Shown one piece after another: positions 1 through 10,081 of a stretch of 64,000 nucleotides of DNA. The stretch spans positions 1-64,000 of the forward strand of contig NZ_JAGGKK010000017.1 in NCBI RefSeq assembly GCF_017873675.1, in the 5' to 3' direction. The DNA is from Virgibacillus litoralis. GTDB lineage: Bacteria > Bacillota > Bacilli > Bacillales > Amphibacillaceae. The translations under genes and the position numbers were made by a program. The notes beneath the pieces were generated by a model. That model had not been told where the DNA came from, searched no databases, and saw only the letters and a program-made list of their open reading frames with translations. Each line of letters opens with the position of its first letter. Position 1 is the first letter of the stretch.

Positions 1-110
1 GCATTAGCGGAGAGGACACACCTGTTCCCATGCCGAACACAGCAGTTAAGCTCTCCAGCGCCGATGGTAGTTGGGGCTTTGCCCCTGCAAGAGTACGACG
101 CCGCCAGGCA
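1..110 (+). rRNA. rrf: 5S ribosomal RNA, 5' end cut off
   Basis: The sequence matches the Bacillus 5S rRNA pattern: the loop with CCCATGCCGAACAC, then GCGCCGATGGTAGTTGGGG, ending in GACGCCGCCAGGCA. A usual 5S of about 116 nt would need several more bases (normally ending in GGTGG) at the 5' side, so the window starts inside the gene. No tRNA gene follows it. It marks the end of an rRNA operon lying directly upstream of the ctsR region. Confidence 0.93.
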
Positions 111-114
111 TTAT

Positions 115-151
115 AAAAAGCTAAGATACAATGTTGTATCTTAGCTTTTTT
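115..151 (+). terminator. rRNA operon terminator
   Basis: A perfect 16-bp inverted repeat (115-130 with 135-150, loop ATGT) ends in a run of Ts, directly after the 5S rRNA. This is a textbook rho-independent terminator. Confidence 0.92.
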
Positions 152-613
152 CTATATGGAAATTTATAAATTGCCTTTTGTCTAACGCCTCAAGTAAATA
201 CAATTTACTTATATCTGATACCCCAACACAACTAAAAGCAGTGGGGTTCTGAATCATTGTCCTTCTTCCGACTACAAATTCCTGTTGTCGATTGGTTTTT
301 AGCCATCAAAAACACCCCATTAAGAACGTAGGTTTTCATTTATTAAACCTTATTCAAAATATAAGTAAAAGTTTACACAAAGGTTTTTAATTTTAGCAGA
401 TATGAAAGTATTAATCCTTTCTTACTGCATAAGTGCAACTAAGGCTTATCTTAATTAAGGCTTGGCGATTAGCCAAGTTTTCTAATAAATAAAATATATT
501 CGTATGACTTGTTCCATCCAACGCTTAAAAGTGATGGGCTTTCTCGCTCGTGAAAACCTGTAATTTAGTTTAAAATAAAAGGATATATATAGAAGTAGTG
601 AGGAGGATAGTGA
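152..613. other. Gene-free interval between rRNA operon and mgtC-like gene
   Basis: No convincing ORF is present. The interval is AT-rich and contains a copy of the two-hairpin intergenic element (see the repeat at 397-485). GAGGAGG at 600-606 is the ribosome binding site of the next gene. I did not find a convincing promoter for that gene. Confidence 0.6.
397..485 (+). repeat. Two-hairpin intergenic element, copy A
   Basis: This copy has a first imperfect hairpin whose 3' arm is CTTTCTTACTGC, then ATAAGTGCAACTAAGG, then a second hairpin GGCTTGGCGATTAGCCAAG followed by TTTTCTAA. The same ordered parts recur at 1355-1443 and 6510-6594, in shortened form at 20476-20548, and inverted at 29014-29101 and 34180-34312. 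The second hairpin plus T-run looks like a weak intrinsic terminator. Confidence 0.75.
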
Positions 614-1312
614 ATGATTGAATATATAGACCAATTTTTCGGCGATAATTTTTTAATAATTATTGTTCGCGTACTGATTGCTTTGTTACTTTCAGGCTTA
701 ATCGGGTTTGAACGAGAACTAAAAAATCACTCAGCAGGATTTCGTACCCATATTTTGGTGGGAGTTGGCTCCTGTTTGATGATGTTATTATCTTTATATG
801 GTTTTGAAGAATTTATTGGTGAATACGATAACATTCGGTTTGATCCAGCACGTATACCTTCTTATGTAATAAGCGGAATCGGTTTTCTTGGAGCAGGTAC
901 TATTATTGTAAATGGAATGACTATCCGTGGGCTAACTACTGCAGCATCTATATGGGCAGTTGCAGGATTAGGATTAGTAGTTGGTGCTGGGATGTATGCT
1001 CCAGCGATGTTTACAACACTAATTATTTTGTTAAGTTTAGTATTTCTAAACAATTTTGAAAAACTATTTACTAAAAGTCGATCATCCTACTTAATTGAAA
1101 TTGTTGCATTGCCTGATTTAAAAATTAATAATATTGTATCAATCTTTGAAGCGTATAATCTATCTATTAAGCAAGTCGAAATCGAACGGGTTGATAACGA
1201 TCTTCGTAATATCTTTATTAAGATTGACCGGGATCAGGATTTAGATCGGGTATCATTGTTCGCGGAAGTATCAAATCTAAAGCATGTAAAAAATATTATC
1301 GAGCGAAAGTAA
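614..1312 (+). CDS. MgtC/SapB-family membrane protein
   Basis: The 232-residue product has an N-terminal membrane domain of about four hydrophobic helices (roughly residues 12-145) with the MgtC-type motif GLIGFEREL followed by HSAGFRTHILVG, and a soluble C-terminal ACT-like domain (about 155-232). MgtC proteins sit in the inner membrane. In Salmonella, MgtC inhibits the F-type ATP synthase and supports growth at low magnesium; the role of Bacillaceae members is less clear, and transport is not established for this family. The start follows GAGGAGG by seven bases. The gene is monocistronic, with its own terminator, and is not part of the ctsR operon. Confidence 0.85.
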   Translation: MIEYIDQFFGDNFLIIIVRVLIALLLSGLIGFERELKNHSAGFRTHILVGVGSCLMMLLSLYGFEEFIGEYDNIRFDPARIPSYVISGIGFLGAGTIIVNGMTIRGLTTAASIWAVAGLGLVVGAGMYAPAMFTTLIILLSLVFLNNFEKLFTKSRSSYLIEIVALPDLKINNIVSIFEAYNLSIKQVEIERVDNDLRNIFIKIDRDQDLDRVSLFAEVSNLKHVKNIIERK

Positions 1313-1321
1313 TTTATTTAG

Positions 1322-1353
1322 AACCTTGCGATCAGAATTCGTAAGGTTTTTTT
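1322..1353 (+). terminator. Terminator of the mgtC-like gene
   Basis: Ten-base arms AACCTTGCGA (1322-1331) and TCGTAAGGTT (1339-1348), with one G-T pair, are followed by seven Ts. It lies nine bases after the stop codon. Confidence 0.88.
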
Positions 1354-1354
1354 A

Positions 1355-1443
1355 GCAAATAACAGAGTATAGGCCCCTTCCTGCTGCGTAAGTACAACTA
1401 AGGCTTAAACCATTCGAGCTTGGCGATAAGCGAAGTTTTCTAA
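1355..1443 (+). repeat. Two-hairpin intergenic element, copy B
   Basis: The recognisable parts are CTGCTGCGTAAGTACAACTA, AAGGCTTAAACC and GAGCTTGGCGATAAGCGAAG followed by TTTTCTAA. The hairpin arm carries GCGAAG where other copies have GCCAAG, so the second stem is slightly damaged. It sits between the mgtC terminator and the ctsR promoter. Confidence 0.72.
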
Positions 1444-1491
1444 TGTTTCATTTATCTGTAACTTGGCTAAAATAGATATAGAACATTGTAT

Positions 1492-1550
1492 TTGCATAAG
1501 AAATAATTTAAAGTATAATAAAAATATAGTCAAAGTTAGTCAAAGTCAAA
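1492..1550 (+). promoter_or_regulatory. ctsR operon promoter and CtsR operator
   Basis: A candidate sigma-A promoter has TTGCAT at 1492-1497 and TATAAT at 1514-1519 (16-bp spacer). Just downstream, AGTCAAA (1528-1534), GTT, AGTCAAA (1538-1544) matches the CtsR direct heptad repeat (RGTCAAA-NAN-RGTCAAA), and a third GTCAAA follows at 1545-1550. Binding there would block transcription, giving autoregulation of the operon and heat induction of clpC. Confidence 0.88.
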
Positions 1551-1618
1551 AACTTAAAATTAAAAGAGTTGGAAAGACATAAAAGGATAATTCATAAGAT
1601 GAAAGTGGGGGAGGGTAT

Positions 1619-2086
1619 ATGAGCAACATTTCAGATATAATTGAACAACATTTAAAGAAAATTCTGGAGGCTGCTAGGCAGGATGCGATCGAGATTAAAC
1701 GAAGCGAGATCGCTGATCAATTCCATTGTGTGCCATCACAAATTAATTATGTGATTAATACACGCTTTACTGTGGAAAAAGGGTATATAGTTGAAAGTAA
1801 GCGTGGTGGTGGAGGATATATCCGTATTATCCGAATTCAGCATCAGGACAAGTCTGAATTAATAGATGACATTATAGAGATGATAAATCCTCAAGTAACA
1901 CAACAAGCTGCACTTGATATACTGGAAAGGTTGCTAGAAGAAGAAATTGTTACAAAACGTGAGGCCAAAATTATCTTAAGCGCTATCGGCAGGAATACAC
2001 TGGCATTTCAATTACCTTTACGAGACGAGGTTCGTGCCCGTGTGTTAACTTCAATGCTGTCGACTTTAAAATATTTAAATAAATAA
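1619..2086 (+). CDS. ctsR: Transcriptional repressor CtsR (class III heat shock)
   Basis: CtsR represses clp genes and is inactivated on heat or protein stress. The 155-residue protein has an N-terminal winged HTH and the glycine-rich wing SKRGGGGYIRI (residues 60-70). Arg62 of this wing is present; in Bacillus/Geobacillus it is the key DNA contact and a target of arginine phosphorylation by McsB. The C-terminal half carries the dimerisation and ClpC-interaction region. It is the first gene of the four-gene operon and is preceded by GTGGGGGAGGG. Its own operator lies 70-90 bases upstream. Confidence 0.97.
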   Translation: MSNISDIIEQHLKKILEAARQDAIEIKRSEIADQFHCVPSQINYVINTRFTVEKGYIVESKRGGGGYIRIIRIQHQDKSELIDDIIEMINPQVTQQAALDILERLLEEEIVTKREAKIILSAIGRNTLAFQLPLRDEVRARVLTSMLSTLKYLNK

Positions 2087-2101
2087 AGGGGGAGAGAATA
2101 T

Positions 2102-2638
2102 ATGGAATGTCAAGAGTGCCATAAACGGCAAGCTACCCTTCATTTTTCGCAAGTTATTAACGGCAATAAAACAGAAGTACATGTTTGTGAAATCTGCGCA
2201 AAAGAAAAAGGATATATGACATATCCTGAAGAAGGCTATTCCCTTCATAATTTATTATCTGGTTTATTTAATTTTGACACTTCATCTATAGACAGTCAAA
2301 AAGGCTCACCATATCAACAGGCACAAGATTTGCAATGTCCGCAATGTGAAATGACGTTTTCTGAATTTAAACGTGTTGGTAAGTTTGGTTGTGCTGAATG
2401 CTACCGAACATTTTCTGAACGTTTAGATCCAATCCTTCGTCGTGTGCATAGCGGTAATACGAAGCACCATGGCAAAATTCCTACCCGAAAAGGTGGGGAT
2501 TTGCACATGAAGAAGGAAATAGAGTCACATAAAGCTGAATTACACCAGTTAATTGAAAATGAAGCTTTCGAGGATGCTGCAAAGGTTAGAGATAAAATTA
2601 AAGAATTGGAAAAACAGATGCGAGGTGATAACACATGA
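2102..2638 (+). CDS. mcsA: McsA, zinc-binding activator of McsB
   Basis: McsA activates the arginine kinase McsB and acts as a ClpC adaptor component. The 178-residue protein shows the expected CXXC pairs: CQEC at the N-terminus, CEIC near residue 30, CPQC near residue 80 and CAEC near residue 99. A C-terminal UVR-like helical hairpin follows (about residues 137-172, ending in [14 protein letters not shown]). The stop codon overlaps the mcsB ATG, so the two are translationally coupled. Confidence 0.96.
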   Translation: MECQECHKRQATLHFSQVINGNKTEVHVCEICAKEKGYMTYPEEGYSLHNLLSGLFNFDTSSIDSQKGSPYQQAQDLQCPQCEMTFSEFKRVGKFGCAECYRTFSERLDPILRRVHSGNTKHHGKIPTRKGGDLHMKKEIESHKAELHQLIENEAFEDAAKVRDKIKELEKQMRGDNT

Positions 2639-3699
2639 CCTTACAACACTTTATGAATGAAGCCATTAGCCCGTGGATGAGAGAAGAAGGTCCTGATAGT
2701 GATATTGTATTGAGTAGCCGGATACGGCTGGCACGTAATTTTGCAGATTATTCATATCCAATATTAGCTAATCAGAAAGACCTTCAAAGCATAAGTCAGT
2801 TTTTCCGGGATGAATACGAACATAAATCTTTTCAGGATTACTTGAATTTTGAATTTATACCTATTAGCAGTCTAAAACCAGTGGAAAAGCGTGTTCTGGT
2901 AGAAAAGCATTTGATTAGTCCGCACTTAGTGGAGCATGATAATTCCGCTGCAACACTCATTTCAAAAAACGAACAAGTATCTGTTATGATAAATGAAGAA
3001 GATCACATTCGGGTTCAGCTTTATTTTCCCGGATTCCAATTAAATAAGGCACTTGAAAAAGCTTTCGAATTTGATGATTGGCTAGAAGAAAAAATTGATT
3101 ATGCATTTGATGAAAAACATGGATATTTAACCACTTGCCCGACAAATGTTGGAACAGGGATGCGGGCTTCTGTTATGATGCACCTCCCGGCATTATCATG
3201 GACTCAGCAAATTAATCGTATGATACCGTCAATAAACCAGCTGGGGCTTGTTGTTCGTGGTATTTATGGTGAGGGCAGCGAAGCTATTGGAAATATATTT
3301 CAAATTTCCAATCAGATTACACTAGGTAAATCTGAAGAAGATATTGTTGAGGACTTACAAAGTGTTGTCCAGCAGTTAATTGAACATGAACGTAATGCTC
3401 GCAATAGAATAATGGATCAGTCGAGTACAAAATTAGAGAACAGAATTTATCGCTCATACGGAGTATTGGAATATAGCCGAATATTGGAATCAAAAGAAGC
3501 TGCAAAATGTCTATCGAATGTTCGGCTGGGAATTGACTTGGGAATTATAGAAAAAGTACCCCGTAATATACTTAGTGAGTTAATGGTTCTCACTCAACCT
3601 GGTTTTTTACAGCAATATGCAAAAAAGACTTTAACAGCGAGTGAGCGAGATGTATTTAGAGCATCATTAGTTCGTGAACGGCTGCAATTAGAGAAATAG
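2635..3699 (+). CDS. mcsB: Protein-arginine kinase McsB
   Basis: McsB phosphorylates arginines, including those in CtsR, and so marks proteins for ClpCP degradation. The 354-residue protein belongs to the phosphagen-kinase fold: it has [13 protein letters not shown] near residue 23, the NEEDHIRVQ loop near residue 122, the [18 protein letters not shown] segment near residue 168, and the C-terminal domain of bacterial McsB. The ATG at 2635 overlaps the mcsA stop. All expected motifs are intact. Confidence 0.97.
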   Translation: MTLQHFMNEAISPWMREEGPDSDIVLSSRIRLARNFADYSYPILANQKDLQSISQFFRDEYEHKSFQDYLNFEFIPISSLKPVEKRVLVEKHLISPHLVEHDNSAATLISKNEQVSVMINEEDHIRVQLYFPGFQLNKALEKAFEFDDWLEEKIDYAFDEKHGYLTTCPTNVGTGMRASVMMHLPALSWTQQINRMIPSINQLGLVVRGIYGEGSEAIGNIFQISNQITLGKSEEDIVEDLQSVVQQLIEHERNARNRIMDQSSTKLENRIYRSYGVLEYSRILESKEAAKCLSNVRLGIDLGIIEKVPRNILSELMVLTQPGFLQQYAKKTLTASERDVFRASLVRERLQLEK

Positions 3700-3715
3700 G
3701 TAGGAGGAAATCGAT

Positions 3716-6151
3716 ATGATGTTTGGACGTTTTACAGAAAGAGCGCAAAAAGTGTTAGCATTATCCCAGGAAGAAGCAGTTCGACTGGGCCACAATAATA
3801 TTGGTACAGAGCATGTATTATTAGGTCTTGTTCGTGAAGGAGAAGGCATTGCTGCAAAAGCACTGCAATCATTAGGATTAGAGGTTCCAAAAATACAAGA
3901 AGAAGTGGAAAAGCTAATAGGTGTTGGCAAACAACCTATGCAAACAATTCATTATACACCACGAGCTAAGAAAGTAGTCGAATTATCTCAGGATGAAGCG
4001 CGGAAATTAGGTCATTCTTATGTAGGAACAGAACATATTCTATTAGGCTTAATTCGTGAAGGGGAAGGTGTTGCAGCACGTGTTCTAAATAACCTTGGTG
4101 TCAGTCTGAATAAGGCGCGTCAACAAGTACTTCAACTATTAGGGAGTAATGAGTCACAGGCAGGTCGCCAAGGCCGTGGTAGTGCACAGGCGACATCAAG
4201 TGCGAACACTCCAACATTGGACTCACTGGCACGTGACTTAACTGTTAGTGCAAAAGAAGGAAATGTTGATCCAGTTATTGGACGTGGGAAAGAAATTGAA
4301 AGAGTAATTCAAGTACTCAGCCGCCGGACTAAAAACAACCCTGTCTTAATTGGGGAGCCAGGTGTCGGTAAAACCGCTGTCGCGGAAGGATTAGCTCAGC
4401 AAATAGTCGACAATGAGATTCCAGAAACTTTACGTGATAAACGTGTTATGACACTAGATATGGGGACTGTTGTTGCAGGAACAAAATATCGTGGTGAATT
4501 TGAAGACCGACTTAAAAAAGTGATGGAAGAAATTCGTCAAGCAGGCAATATTATTTTGTTCATTGATGAATTGCATACATTAATTGGAGCTGGTGGAGCA
4601 GAAGGTGCTATTGATGCATCTAATATTCTTAAACCAGCATTATCCCGGGGCGAACTGCAATGTATTGGTGCAACTACACTTGACGAATACCGTAAATATA
4701 TTGAAAAGGATGCTGCGTTAGAACGGAGATTCCAGCCAATTCAGGTAGATGAGCCAACATTGGAAGAAACGGTTCAAATCTTGAAGGGATTACGTGATCG
4801 CTATGAGGCTCATCATCGAGTGACAATTCCGGATGAGGCTGTAGAGGCAGCGGCAAATCTTTCAAACCGTTATATTACAGACCGGTTTTTACCAGATAAG
4901 GCAATTGATTTAATTGATGAGGCAGGATCTAAAGTTCGATTACGCTCTTATACAATTCCGCCAAACTTAAAGGAACTGGAACAGAAACTGGAAGAAGTTC
5001 GCAAAGAGAAAGACTCCGCAGTACAAAGTCAGGAATTTGAAAAGGCGGCATCGTTACGTGACTCAGAACAACGACTGCGAGAAGAATTAGAAGAAACTAA
5101 GAGTAAGTGGAAAGAAAAGCAAGGTCAGGAAACTTCAGAGGTAACCGTAGAAGATATTGCTAAGGTTGTTTCTACATGGACCGGTGTGCCTGTTTCTAAT
5201 CTCACCAAAGATGAAAGTGACCGACTGTTAAATCTGGAAAAAACGTTACATGGCCGTGTTATCGGTCAGGAAGAGTCCGTAAATGCAGTATCAAAAGCGA
5301 TCCGTCGTGCACGAGCTGGATTAAAGGATCCTAAACGCCCAATCGGTTCGTTTATATTCCTAGGCCCAACAGGAGTCGGTAAAACGGAGCTTGCACGTGC
5401 GTTAGCTGAAGCAATGTTTGCTGATGAGGAATCTATGATTCGAATTGATATGTCTGAATACATGGAAAAACATTCTACGTCCCGCCTTGTAGGCTCCCCA
5501 CCTGGATATGTAGGTTATGAAGAAGGTGGTCAGCTTACTGAGAAAGTACGAAGGAAACCATATTCCGTTGTATTATTAGATGAGGTTGAGAAAGCCCATC
5601 CAGAAGTATTCAACATTTTGCTGCAGGTACTTGAGGATGGTCGCTTAACTGATTCAAAAGGTCGTCTCATTGATTTTCGTAATACTGTTCTCATCATGAC
5701 TTCCAACGTAGGTGCAGATGAGTTGAGACGGAATAAATATGTTGGTTTTAACTTGGATGAAGAGAACCAGGATTACAATAATATGAAAACTAAAGTAACC
5801 GAAGAGTTGAAAAAAGCATTTAGACCAGAGTTTTTAAATAGAATTGACGAGACAATTGTATTCCATTCATTAGAGCGCAAACACATGAAGGATATTGTAA
5901 CACTTATGATTAAACAACTGCAGCAACGCCTTAAGCAACAGGAAATAGAGTTTACATTAACAGATAAAGCTATTGAAAAGATCGCTAATGAAGGATTTGA
6001 TCCAGAATATGGAGCACGTCCATTACGTCGATCCATTCAAAAAAATATCGAGGATTTACTATCTGAAGAATTGCTGAAAGAAACTATTTCAAAAGGTGAA
6101 AAAGTAAAAATCGGTTTAAATAACAAGGGAGAATTTATTGTCTTATCCTAA
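3716..6151 (+). CDS. clpC: ATP-dependent protease ATPase subunit ClpC
   Basis: ClpC is the Hsp100 unfoldase that feeds substrates to ClpP. The 811-residue protein has two N-terminal Clp-N repeats (the motif GTEH-LLGL-REGEG occurs twice), a first AAA domain with Walker A GEPGVGKT near residue 213, a middle domain with a UVR-like coiled coil (about 410-500), a second AAA domain with GPTGVGKT near residue 550, and a C-terminal D2-small domain. Two adjacent ATGs are possible starts (3716 or 3719) after TAGGAGGA. It closes the ctsR operon and is followed by a perfect terminator. Confidence 0.98.
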   Translation: MMFGRFTERAQKVLALSQEEAVRLGHNNIGTEHVLLGLVREGEGIAAKALQSLGLEVPKIQEEVEKLIGVGKQPMQTIHYTPRAKKVVELSQDEARKLGHSYVGTEHILLGLIREGEGVAARVLNNLGVSLNKARQQVLQLLGSNESQAGRQGRGSAQATSSANTPTLDSLARDLTVSAKEGNVDPVIGRGKEIERVIQVLSRRTKNNPVLIGEPGVGKTAVAEGLAQQIVDNEIPETLRDKRVMTLDMGTVVAGTKYRGEFEDRLKKVMEEIRQAGNIILFIDELHTLIGAGGAEGAIDASNILKPALSRGELQCIGATTLDEYRKYIEKDAALERRFQPIQVDEPTLEETVQILKGLRDRYEAHHRVTIPDEAVEAAANLSNRYITDRFLPDKAIDLIDEAGSKVRLRSYTIPPNLKELEQKLEEVRKEKDSAVQSQEFEKAASLRDSEQRLREELEETKSKWKEKQGQETSEVTVEDIAKVVSTWTGVPVSNLTKDESDRLLNLEKTLHGRVIGQEESVNAVSKAIRRARAGLKDPKRPIGSFIFLGPTGVGKTELARALAEAMFADEESMIRIDMSEYMEKHSTSRLVGSPPGYVGYEEGGQLTEKVRRKPYSVVLLDEVEKAHPEVFNILLQVLEDGRLTDSKGRLIDFRNTVLIMTSNVGADELRRNKYVGFNLDEENQDYNNMKTKVTEELKKAFRPEFLNRIDETIVFHSLERKHMKDIVTLMIKQLQQRLKQQEIEFTLTDKAIEKIANEGFDPEYGARPLRRSIQKNIEDLLSEELLKETISKGEKVKIGLNNKGEFIVLS

Positions 6152-6182
6152 AAAATAGGATTTAACGAATTAAATATCCTGC

Positions 6183-6217
6183 AAAAAGCTGAAAGGGAAC
6201 TCCCTTTCAGCTTTTTT
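6183..6217 (+). terminator. ctsR-clpC operon terminator
   Basis: Perfect 16-bp arms (6183-6198 and 6201-6216) with a two-base AC spacer and a T-run. It lies 31 bases after the clpC stop. Confidence 0.92.
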
Positions 6218-6221
6218 AGCA

Positions 6222-6490
6222 GTTAAGAAACCAGCATGGCTCCGCTCCGCGAGCCACCATCTATCATGAAAATTATTTTTCATATAGCAAATTTGAGGTT
6301 AGCGGACACCAGGGACCTTATTTGGCAAAAATCCACGAAAATGATGGTGTTTGCGGACACCAAGGACCTTATTTAACACAAATACAGTTAAATAACCATG
6401 AAATATGTATAATAAGGGCTTCTGTGTCCGGATAACTTCGAGAAAGTTACTTTTATATAGAAATAGCGTCTCCTGTGTCCGCTAAAATCA
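6222..6490. repeat. Composite intergenic repeat with GCGGACACC units
   Basis: GCGGACACCARGGACCTTAT occurs twice in the same direction (about 6304 and 6353). Two inverted relatives ending in TGTGTCCG follow (about 6430 and 6475), giving a long dyad arrangement. The left part, with GCCACCATCTATCATGAAAA, also occurs after the tuf terminator near 34076. No ORF is supported here. The 1147-base gap between clpC and radA consists of this repeat, an element copy, a GC-rich repeat and unassigned AT-rich DNA. Confidence 0.65.
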
Positions 6491-6509
6491 AGTTATAGAG
6501 ATATTTTCA

Positions 6510-6594
6510 TACAAAAGTTTAAATACTTTCTTACTGCATAAGGGCAACTAAGGCTTATCTATATTAAAGCTTGGCGATAAGCCAAGTTTTCTAA
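6510..6594 (+). repeat. Two-hairpin intergenic element, copy C
   Basis: It contains CTTTCTTACTGCATAAGGGC, AACTAAGGCTTATCTATATT and AAAGCTTGGCGATAAGCCAA followed by GTTTTCTAA. The second hairpin is perfect (CTTGGC with GCCAAG). It is nearly identical to copy A in the second half. Confidence 0.75.
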
Positions 6595-6771
6595 AGCAAT
6601 GGGTAAAGGTTTATTGATATTAACTCAACTTTCGCATTTATAGAATAAGCTCAAACAGCTATCTGAATAATCTCAGAACGTTTTTAAATTGTTGCCTCGA
6701 CAACATTGATTAAAGTATTTTGTATACATAAGATATAAAATGCGAAGTAACTGCTAGAATAATCTCTGAAA

Positions 6772-6916
6772 GCCTCTCGTCCCGCCGTCCGGGGTTCGCT
6801 GCGGGCGGATGCTTTCCTCGGGCAACGCTTCAGCTTCCTCGGAAACCAAAACAGCTTCCTGCTGGATCTTCAGCTGTTGATATTCCCGCAGGAGTCACCG
6901 CCCTCCGCTCACCCGG
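6772..6916 (-). repeat. GC-rich Bacillaceae-type intergenic repeat
   Basis: A block far richer in GC than its surroundings. On the minus strand it reads through GGAGTCCTGCGGGAA-like, GATCCAGCAGGAAGCTGTTT and GAGGAAGCTGAAGCGTTGCC segments. This kind of sequence recurs between genes of many Bacillaceae, and I recognise it from that general knowledge. It contains no ORF that looks real. The function is unknown. Confidence 0.55.
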
Positions 6917-7071
6917 ACTAGTGTAGTGCTGTCACAGATTTATTCTATAGCGATTCTTACTCCAGTCAACAGCGTAGTGTATTTCCGGAGCGGTGTCATA
7001 GCACTCAACCATTTTTTCATGTTAGTTCGCAGTTTAAATCTTTTATGGCAAAAACAACAACCTTACTTAAA

Positions 7072-7153
7072 AGAGCCTTAGCAGTTAAGAAAACTCATAC
7101 TCATACCAAAGCAAAACATCACAATCCTTTTAACGATTAGTCAGGATTTCTAA
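7072..7153 (+). repeat. Degenerate copy of the two-hairpin element
   Basis: It begins with AGCAGTTAAGAAAACTCATA and ends with TTTTAACGATTAGTCAGGAT followed by TTCTAA, matching only the outer parts of the better copies. I rate it as a probable decayed member. Confidence 0.4.
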
Positions 7154-7298
7154 TTCATCACACTTAACAGGGAAAGATGTTAAACTAGTTCTTGTGGCAT
7201 AAGTATGTAAATTTTATTGTTTAATTGATAGAATTCTGTAACCTTCATGTTACGTTTTTCGTATAGAATAGAAGTTGAACTGAAAGGGTTGAATCACA

Positions 7299-8672
7299 TT
7301 GGCAAAACGAAAAGTGAAGTTTGTTTGTCAGGATTGTGGCTATGAATCTGCAAAATGGATGGGTAAATGTCCTGGTTGTAATAATTGGAACACATTAGTA
7401 GAAGAAATTGAAGCATCAAGTGTAAAAAACAGACATACAGTAGGTGGGGGAGCAAAAGCTGCTCGTAAACCTGAGAGTATTACTGCAATTGATTCAGAGA
7501 AAGAACCACGTATGACAACAACGATGAAGGAATTTAATCGTGTGCTTGGCGGGGGTATTGTTCCAGGTTCACTAGCGCTAATTGGCGGTGATCCAGGTAT
7601 CGGAAAGTCTACATTACTCTTACAAATCTCAGCCCAATTAGCTGAAAAGCAATTGCCTGTTCTTTATATATCTGGTGAGGAATCTACTCGCCAAACGAAG
7701 CTCCGCGCGGACCGGTTGGGAGTCAAGTCAGATTTGTTATATGTACTGGCCGAAACTAATTTACTTGATATTGCTAACCAAATTGAACAAATCAAACCAT
7801 CTTTCGTTGTAATTGATTCCATTCAAACTATTTTCCGCGAGGAAGTTACAAGTGCACCAGGAAGTGTATCGCAAGTACGTGAGTGTACGAGTGAATTAAT
7901 GAGGATTGCTAAAACAAATGGGATCCCAATCTTTATTGTTGGACACGTAACGAAAGAGGGTGCAATTGCGGGACCACGAATGCTTGAGCATATGGTTGAT
8001 GCAGTTCTTTATTTTGAAGGGGAGCAACATCATACACATCGTATTTTACGAGGGGTTAAGAATCGCTTTGGCAGTACACATGAAATGGGAATATTTGAAA
8101 TGAAGGAAGAAGGACTTAGAGAAGTGTTAAATCCTTCTGAAATTTTCTTGGAAGAACGCTCTCAAGGTACGTCAGGATCAACTGTTGTTGCCTCAATGGA
8201 GGGGACAAGGCCAGTTCTGGTTGAGATTCAGGCATTAATATCACCTTCAAGCTTTGGAAATCCAAGAAGAATGGCAACTGGCATTGATTCAAATCGTGTT
8301 CCATTGTTAATGGCAGTCTTAGAGAAACGTGTAGGATTGATGCTCCAAAACCAGGATGCCTATATAAAAGTTGCTGGGGGAGTGAAGCTTGATGAGCCAG
8401 CAATAGACTTGGCGGTTGCGGTGAGCATTGCCTCGAGTTTCCGTGATCAGCCTACCAAGCCGGAGGATATTATTATTGGAGAGGTAGGGCTGACAGGAGA
8501 AATAAGGCGTGTGTCCCGAATTGAGCAACGTGTACAAGAGGCTGCCAAGCTGGGATTTAAACGGGTTATTTGTCCGAAGAAAAACCTGGAAGGATGGAAA
8601 GCACCTGAATCGATAGAGGTGGTTGGTGTTAATACTGTACAAGAAGCATTGGATATTGGATTGGACAGATAA
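7299..8672 (+). CDS. radA: DNA repair protein RadA
   Basis: RadA (Sms) helps process recombination intermediates through branch migration, with RecA. The 457-residue protein has an N-terminal zinc finger (C10, C13, C24, C27), a RecA-like ATPase with Walker [11 protein letters not shown] near residue 96, the RadA-specific KNRFG motif near residue 255, and a C-terminal Lon-protease-like domain. It starts with TTG after GAAAGGG. In B. subtilis disA follows radA; here it does not. Confidence 0.97.
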   Translation: MAKRKVKFVCQDCGYESAKWMGKCPGCNNWNTLVEEIEASSVKNRHTVGGGAKAARKPESITAIDSEKEPRMTTTMKEFNRVLGGGIVPGSLALIGGDPGIGKSTLLLQISAQLAEKQLPVLYISGEESTRQTKLRADRLGVKSDLLYVLAETNLLDIANQIEQIKPSFVVIDSIQTIFREEVTSAPGSVSQVRECTSELMRIAKTNGIPIFIVGHVTKEGAIAGPRMLEHMVDAVLYFEGEQHHTHRILRGVKNRFGSTHEMGIFEMKEEGLREVLNPSEIFLEERSQGTSGSTVVASMEGTRPVLVEIQALISPSSFGNPRRMATGIDSNRVPLLMAVLEKRVGLMLQNQDAYIKVAGGVKLDEPAIDLAVAVSIASSFRDQPTKPEDIIIGEVGLTGEIRRVSRIEQRVQEAAKLGFKRVICPKKNLEGWKAPESIEVVGVNTVQEALDIGLDR

Positions 8673-8868
8673 GCAAGAAAATCAGTTGAAATTAAATTGA
8701 CAGACATAACATCATGTGTTAAACTTTATTGTTTATTAAATTGACTGTTAATTGCAGTTATGCTATTGTTTAATTGATATTATAAGTTTTTTACACTTCC
8801 AAGATTATTTTTATTTAGGGTTATTTTTAGAAAAATAGGTAATAATAAAAAGATAGGAGGTGACGGTG

Positions 8869-9966
8869 GTGCTGAAAAAGATTGTCCATTTATTTTTTAT
8901 CATTAGTGGAGGTACCATTGGGTATTTATATATACCGGATATTATAGAATTATTAGATTTTACAGATGCAAGTTGGGTAGAATCCCCATATGTTGGTTTA
9001 GTTTTAGGTGCAATTATACTATCTCTTATTTCTTATTGGCTAGCTGATTACATTGTCGGATTATTAAGGTGGATCGAGGAGGCACTTATTAAAGTGCCTG
9101 TTGGCGATTTATTTTTTGGCAGCCTGGGATTAATTATTGGTTTAGTTGTTGCATATTTGATCAATATTGCACTGAAGGATATTGATATTGAGTTTGTTTC
9201 ACAGGTTATTCCGTTGTTTGTTACCATTTTGCTTGGTTACTTTGGTTTTCAAGTTGGGTTTAGACGAAGAGAAGAATTCGTGAACTTATTAAATATCAGT
9301 AAAAAGGAACGCGATAAGCGGACTGCAACAGATGGTGATTCTAGTGAGCAGACACAGCCTAAGGCTAAAATCTTAGATACAAGTGTTATTATTGATGGCC
9401 GTATCGCTGATATTTGCCAAACTAGTTTCTTAGAAGGAACCATTGTGATTCCACAGTTTGTATTAGGAGAATTACAGCATATTGCTGATTCATCAGATGT
9501 GTTGAAGCGTAACCGCGGACGCCGTGGACTGGACGTTTTGAACCGTATCCAGAAAGAATTACCGGTTAAAGTAGAAATATATGAAGGTGACTTTGAAGAG
9601 ATTCAGGAAGTCGACAGCAAACTGATAAAACTAGCGAAAGTAATCAATGGTATTGTTGTTACAAATGACTTTAATTTGAACAAAGTGTGTGATCTTCAAG
9701 GTGTACACGTGTTAAATATTAACGATCTAGCGAATGCTGTGAAACCAGTAGTATTGCCTGGTGAAGAGTTAATGGTTCAAGTAATTAAAGATGGAAAAGA
9801 ACAAAACCAGGGTATTGCTTATTTAGATGATGGTACAATGATTGTTGTAGAAGAAGGCCGGGATTACATCGGTAAAACAATAGAGGTACTTATTACTAGT
9901 GTTCTGCAAACATCTGCAGGACGAATGATTTTTGCTAAACCGAAATTACTTGAAAAAGCACTGTAA
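8869..9966 (+). CDS. yacL: YacL, membrane PIN/TRAM-domain protein
   Basis: An orthologue of B. subtilis YacL of unknown biochemical role. Several N-terminal hydrophobic helices (about residues 1-130) are followed by a PIN-type nuclease-like domain (KILDTSVIIDGRIADI near residue 170, acidic residues conserved) and a C-terminal TRAM domain, which usually binds RNA. I chose the GTG at 8869, which gives MLKKIVHLFF as in B. subtilis and lies seven bases after AGGAGGT. TTGACA at 8697-8702 may be part of its promoter. It follows radA directly, without disA. Confidence 0.92.
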   Translation: MLKKIVHLFFIISGGTIGYLYIPDIIELLDFTDASWVESPYVGLVLGAIILSLISYWLADYIVGLLRWIEEALIKVPVGDLFFGSLGLIIGLVVAYLINIALKDIDIEFVSQVIPLFVTILLGYFGFQVGFRRREEFVNLLNISKKERDKRTATDGDSSEQTQPKAKILDTSVIIDGRIADICQTSFLEGTIVIPQFVLGELQHIADSSDVLKRNRGRRGLDVLNRIQKELPVKVEIYEGDFEEIQEVDSKLIKLAKVINGIVVTNDFNLNKVCDLQGVHVLNINDLANAVKPVVLPGEELMVQVIKDGKEQNQGIAYLDDGTMIVVEEGRDYIGKTIEVLITSVLQTSAGRMIFAKPKLLEKAL

Positions 9967-9990
9967 AAAAGGTATAACTTATAGAGGATG

Positions 9991-10025
9991 AAAAAGTGAT
10001 AACGTAGTATGTTATCACTTTTTCT
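9991..10025 (+). terminator. Terminator after yacL
   Basis: Perfect 13-bp arms (9991-10003 and 10011-10023) with T-run. It separates yacL from gltX, where ispD and ispF would lie in B. subtilis. Confidence 0.9.
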
Positions 10026-10081
10026 AATACTAAATGTACTGCACTTTATATATTGTTAACTAATAGAAAGGGGTACCCAAC

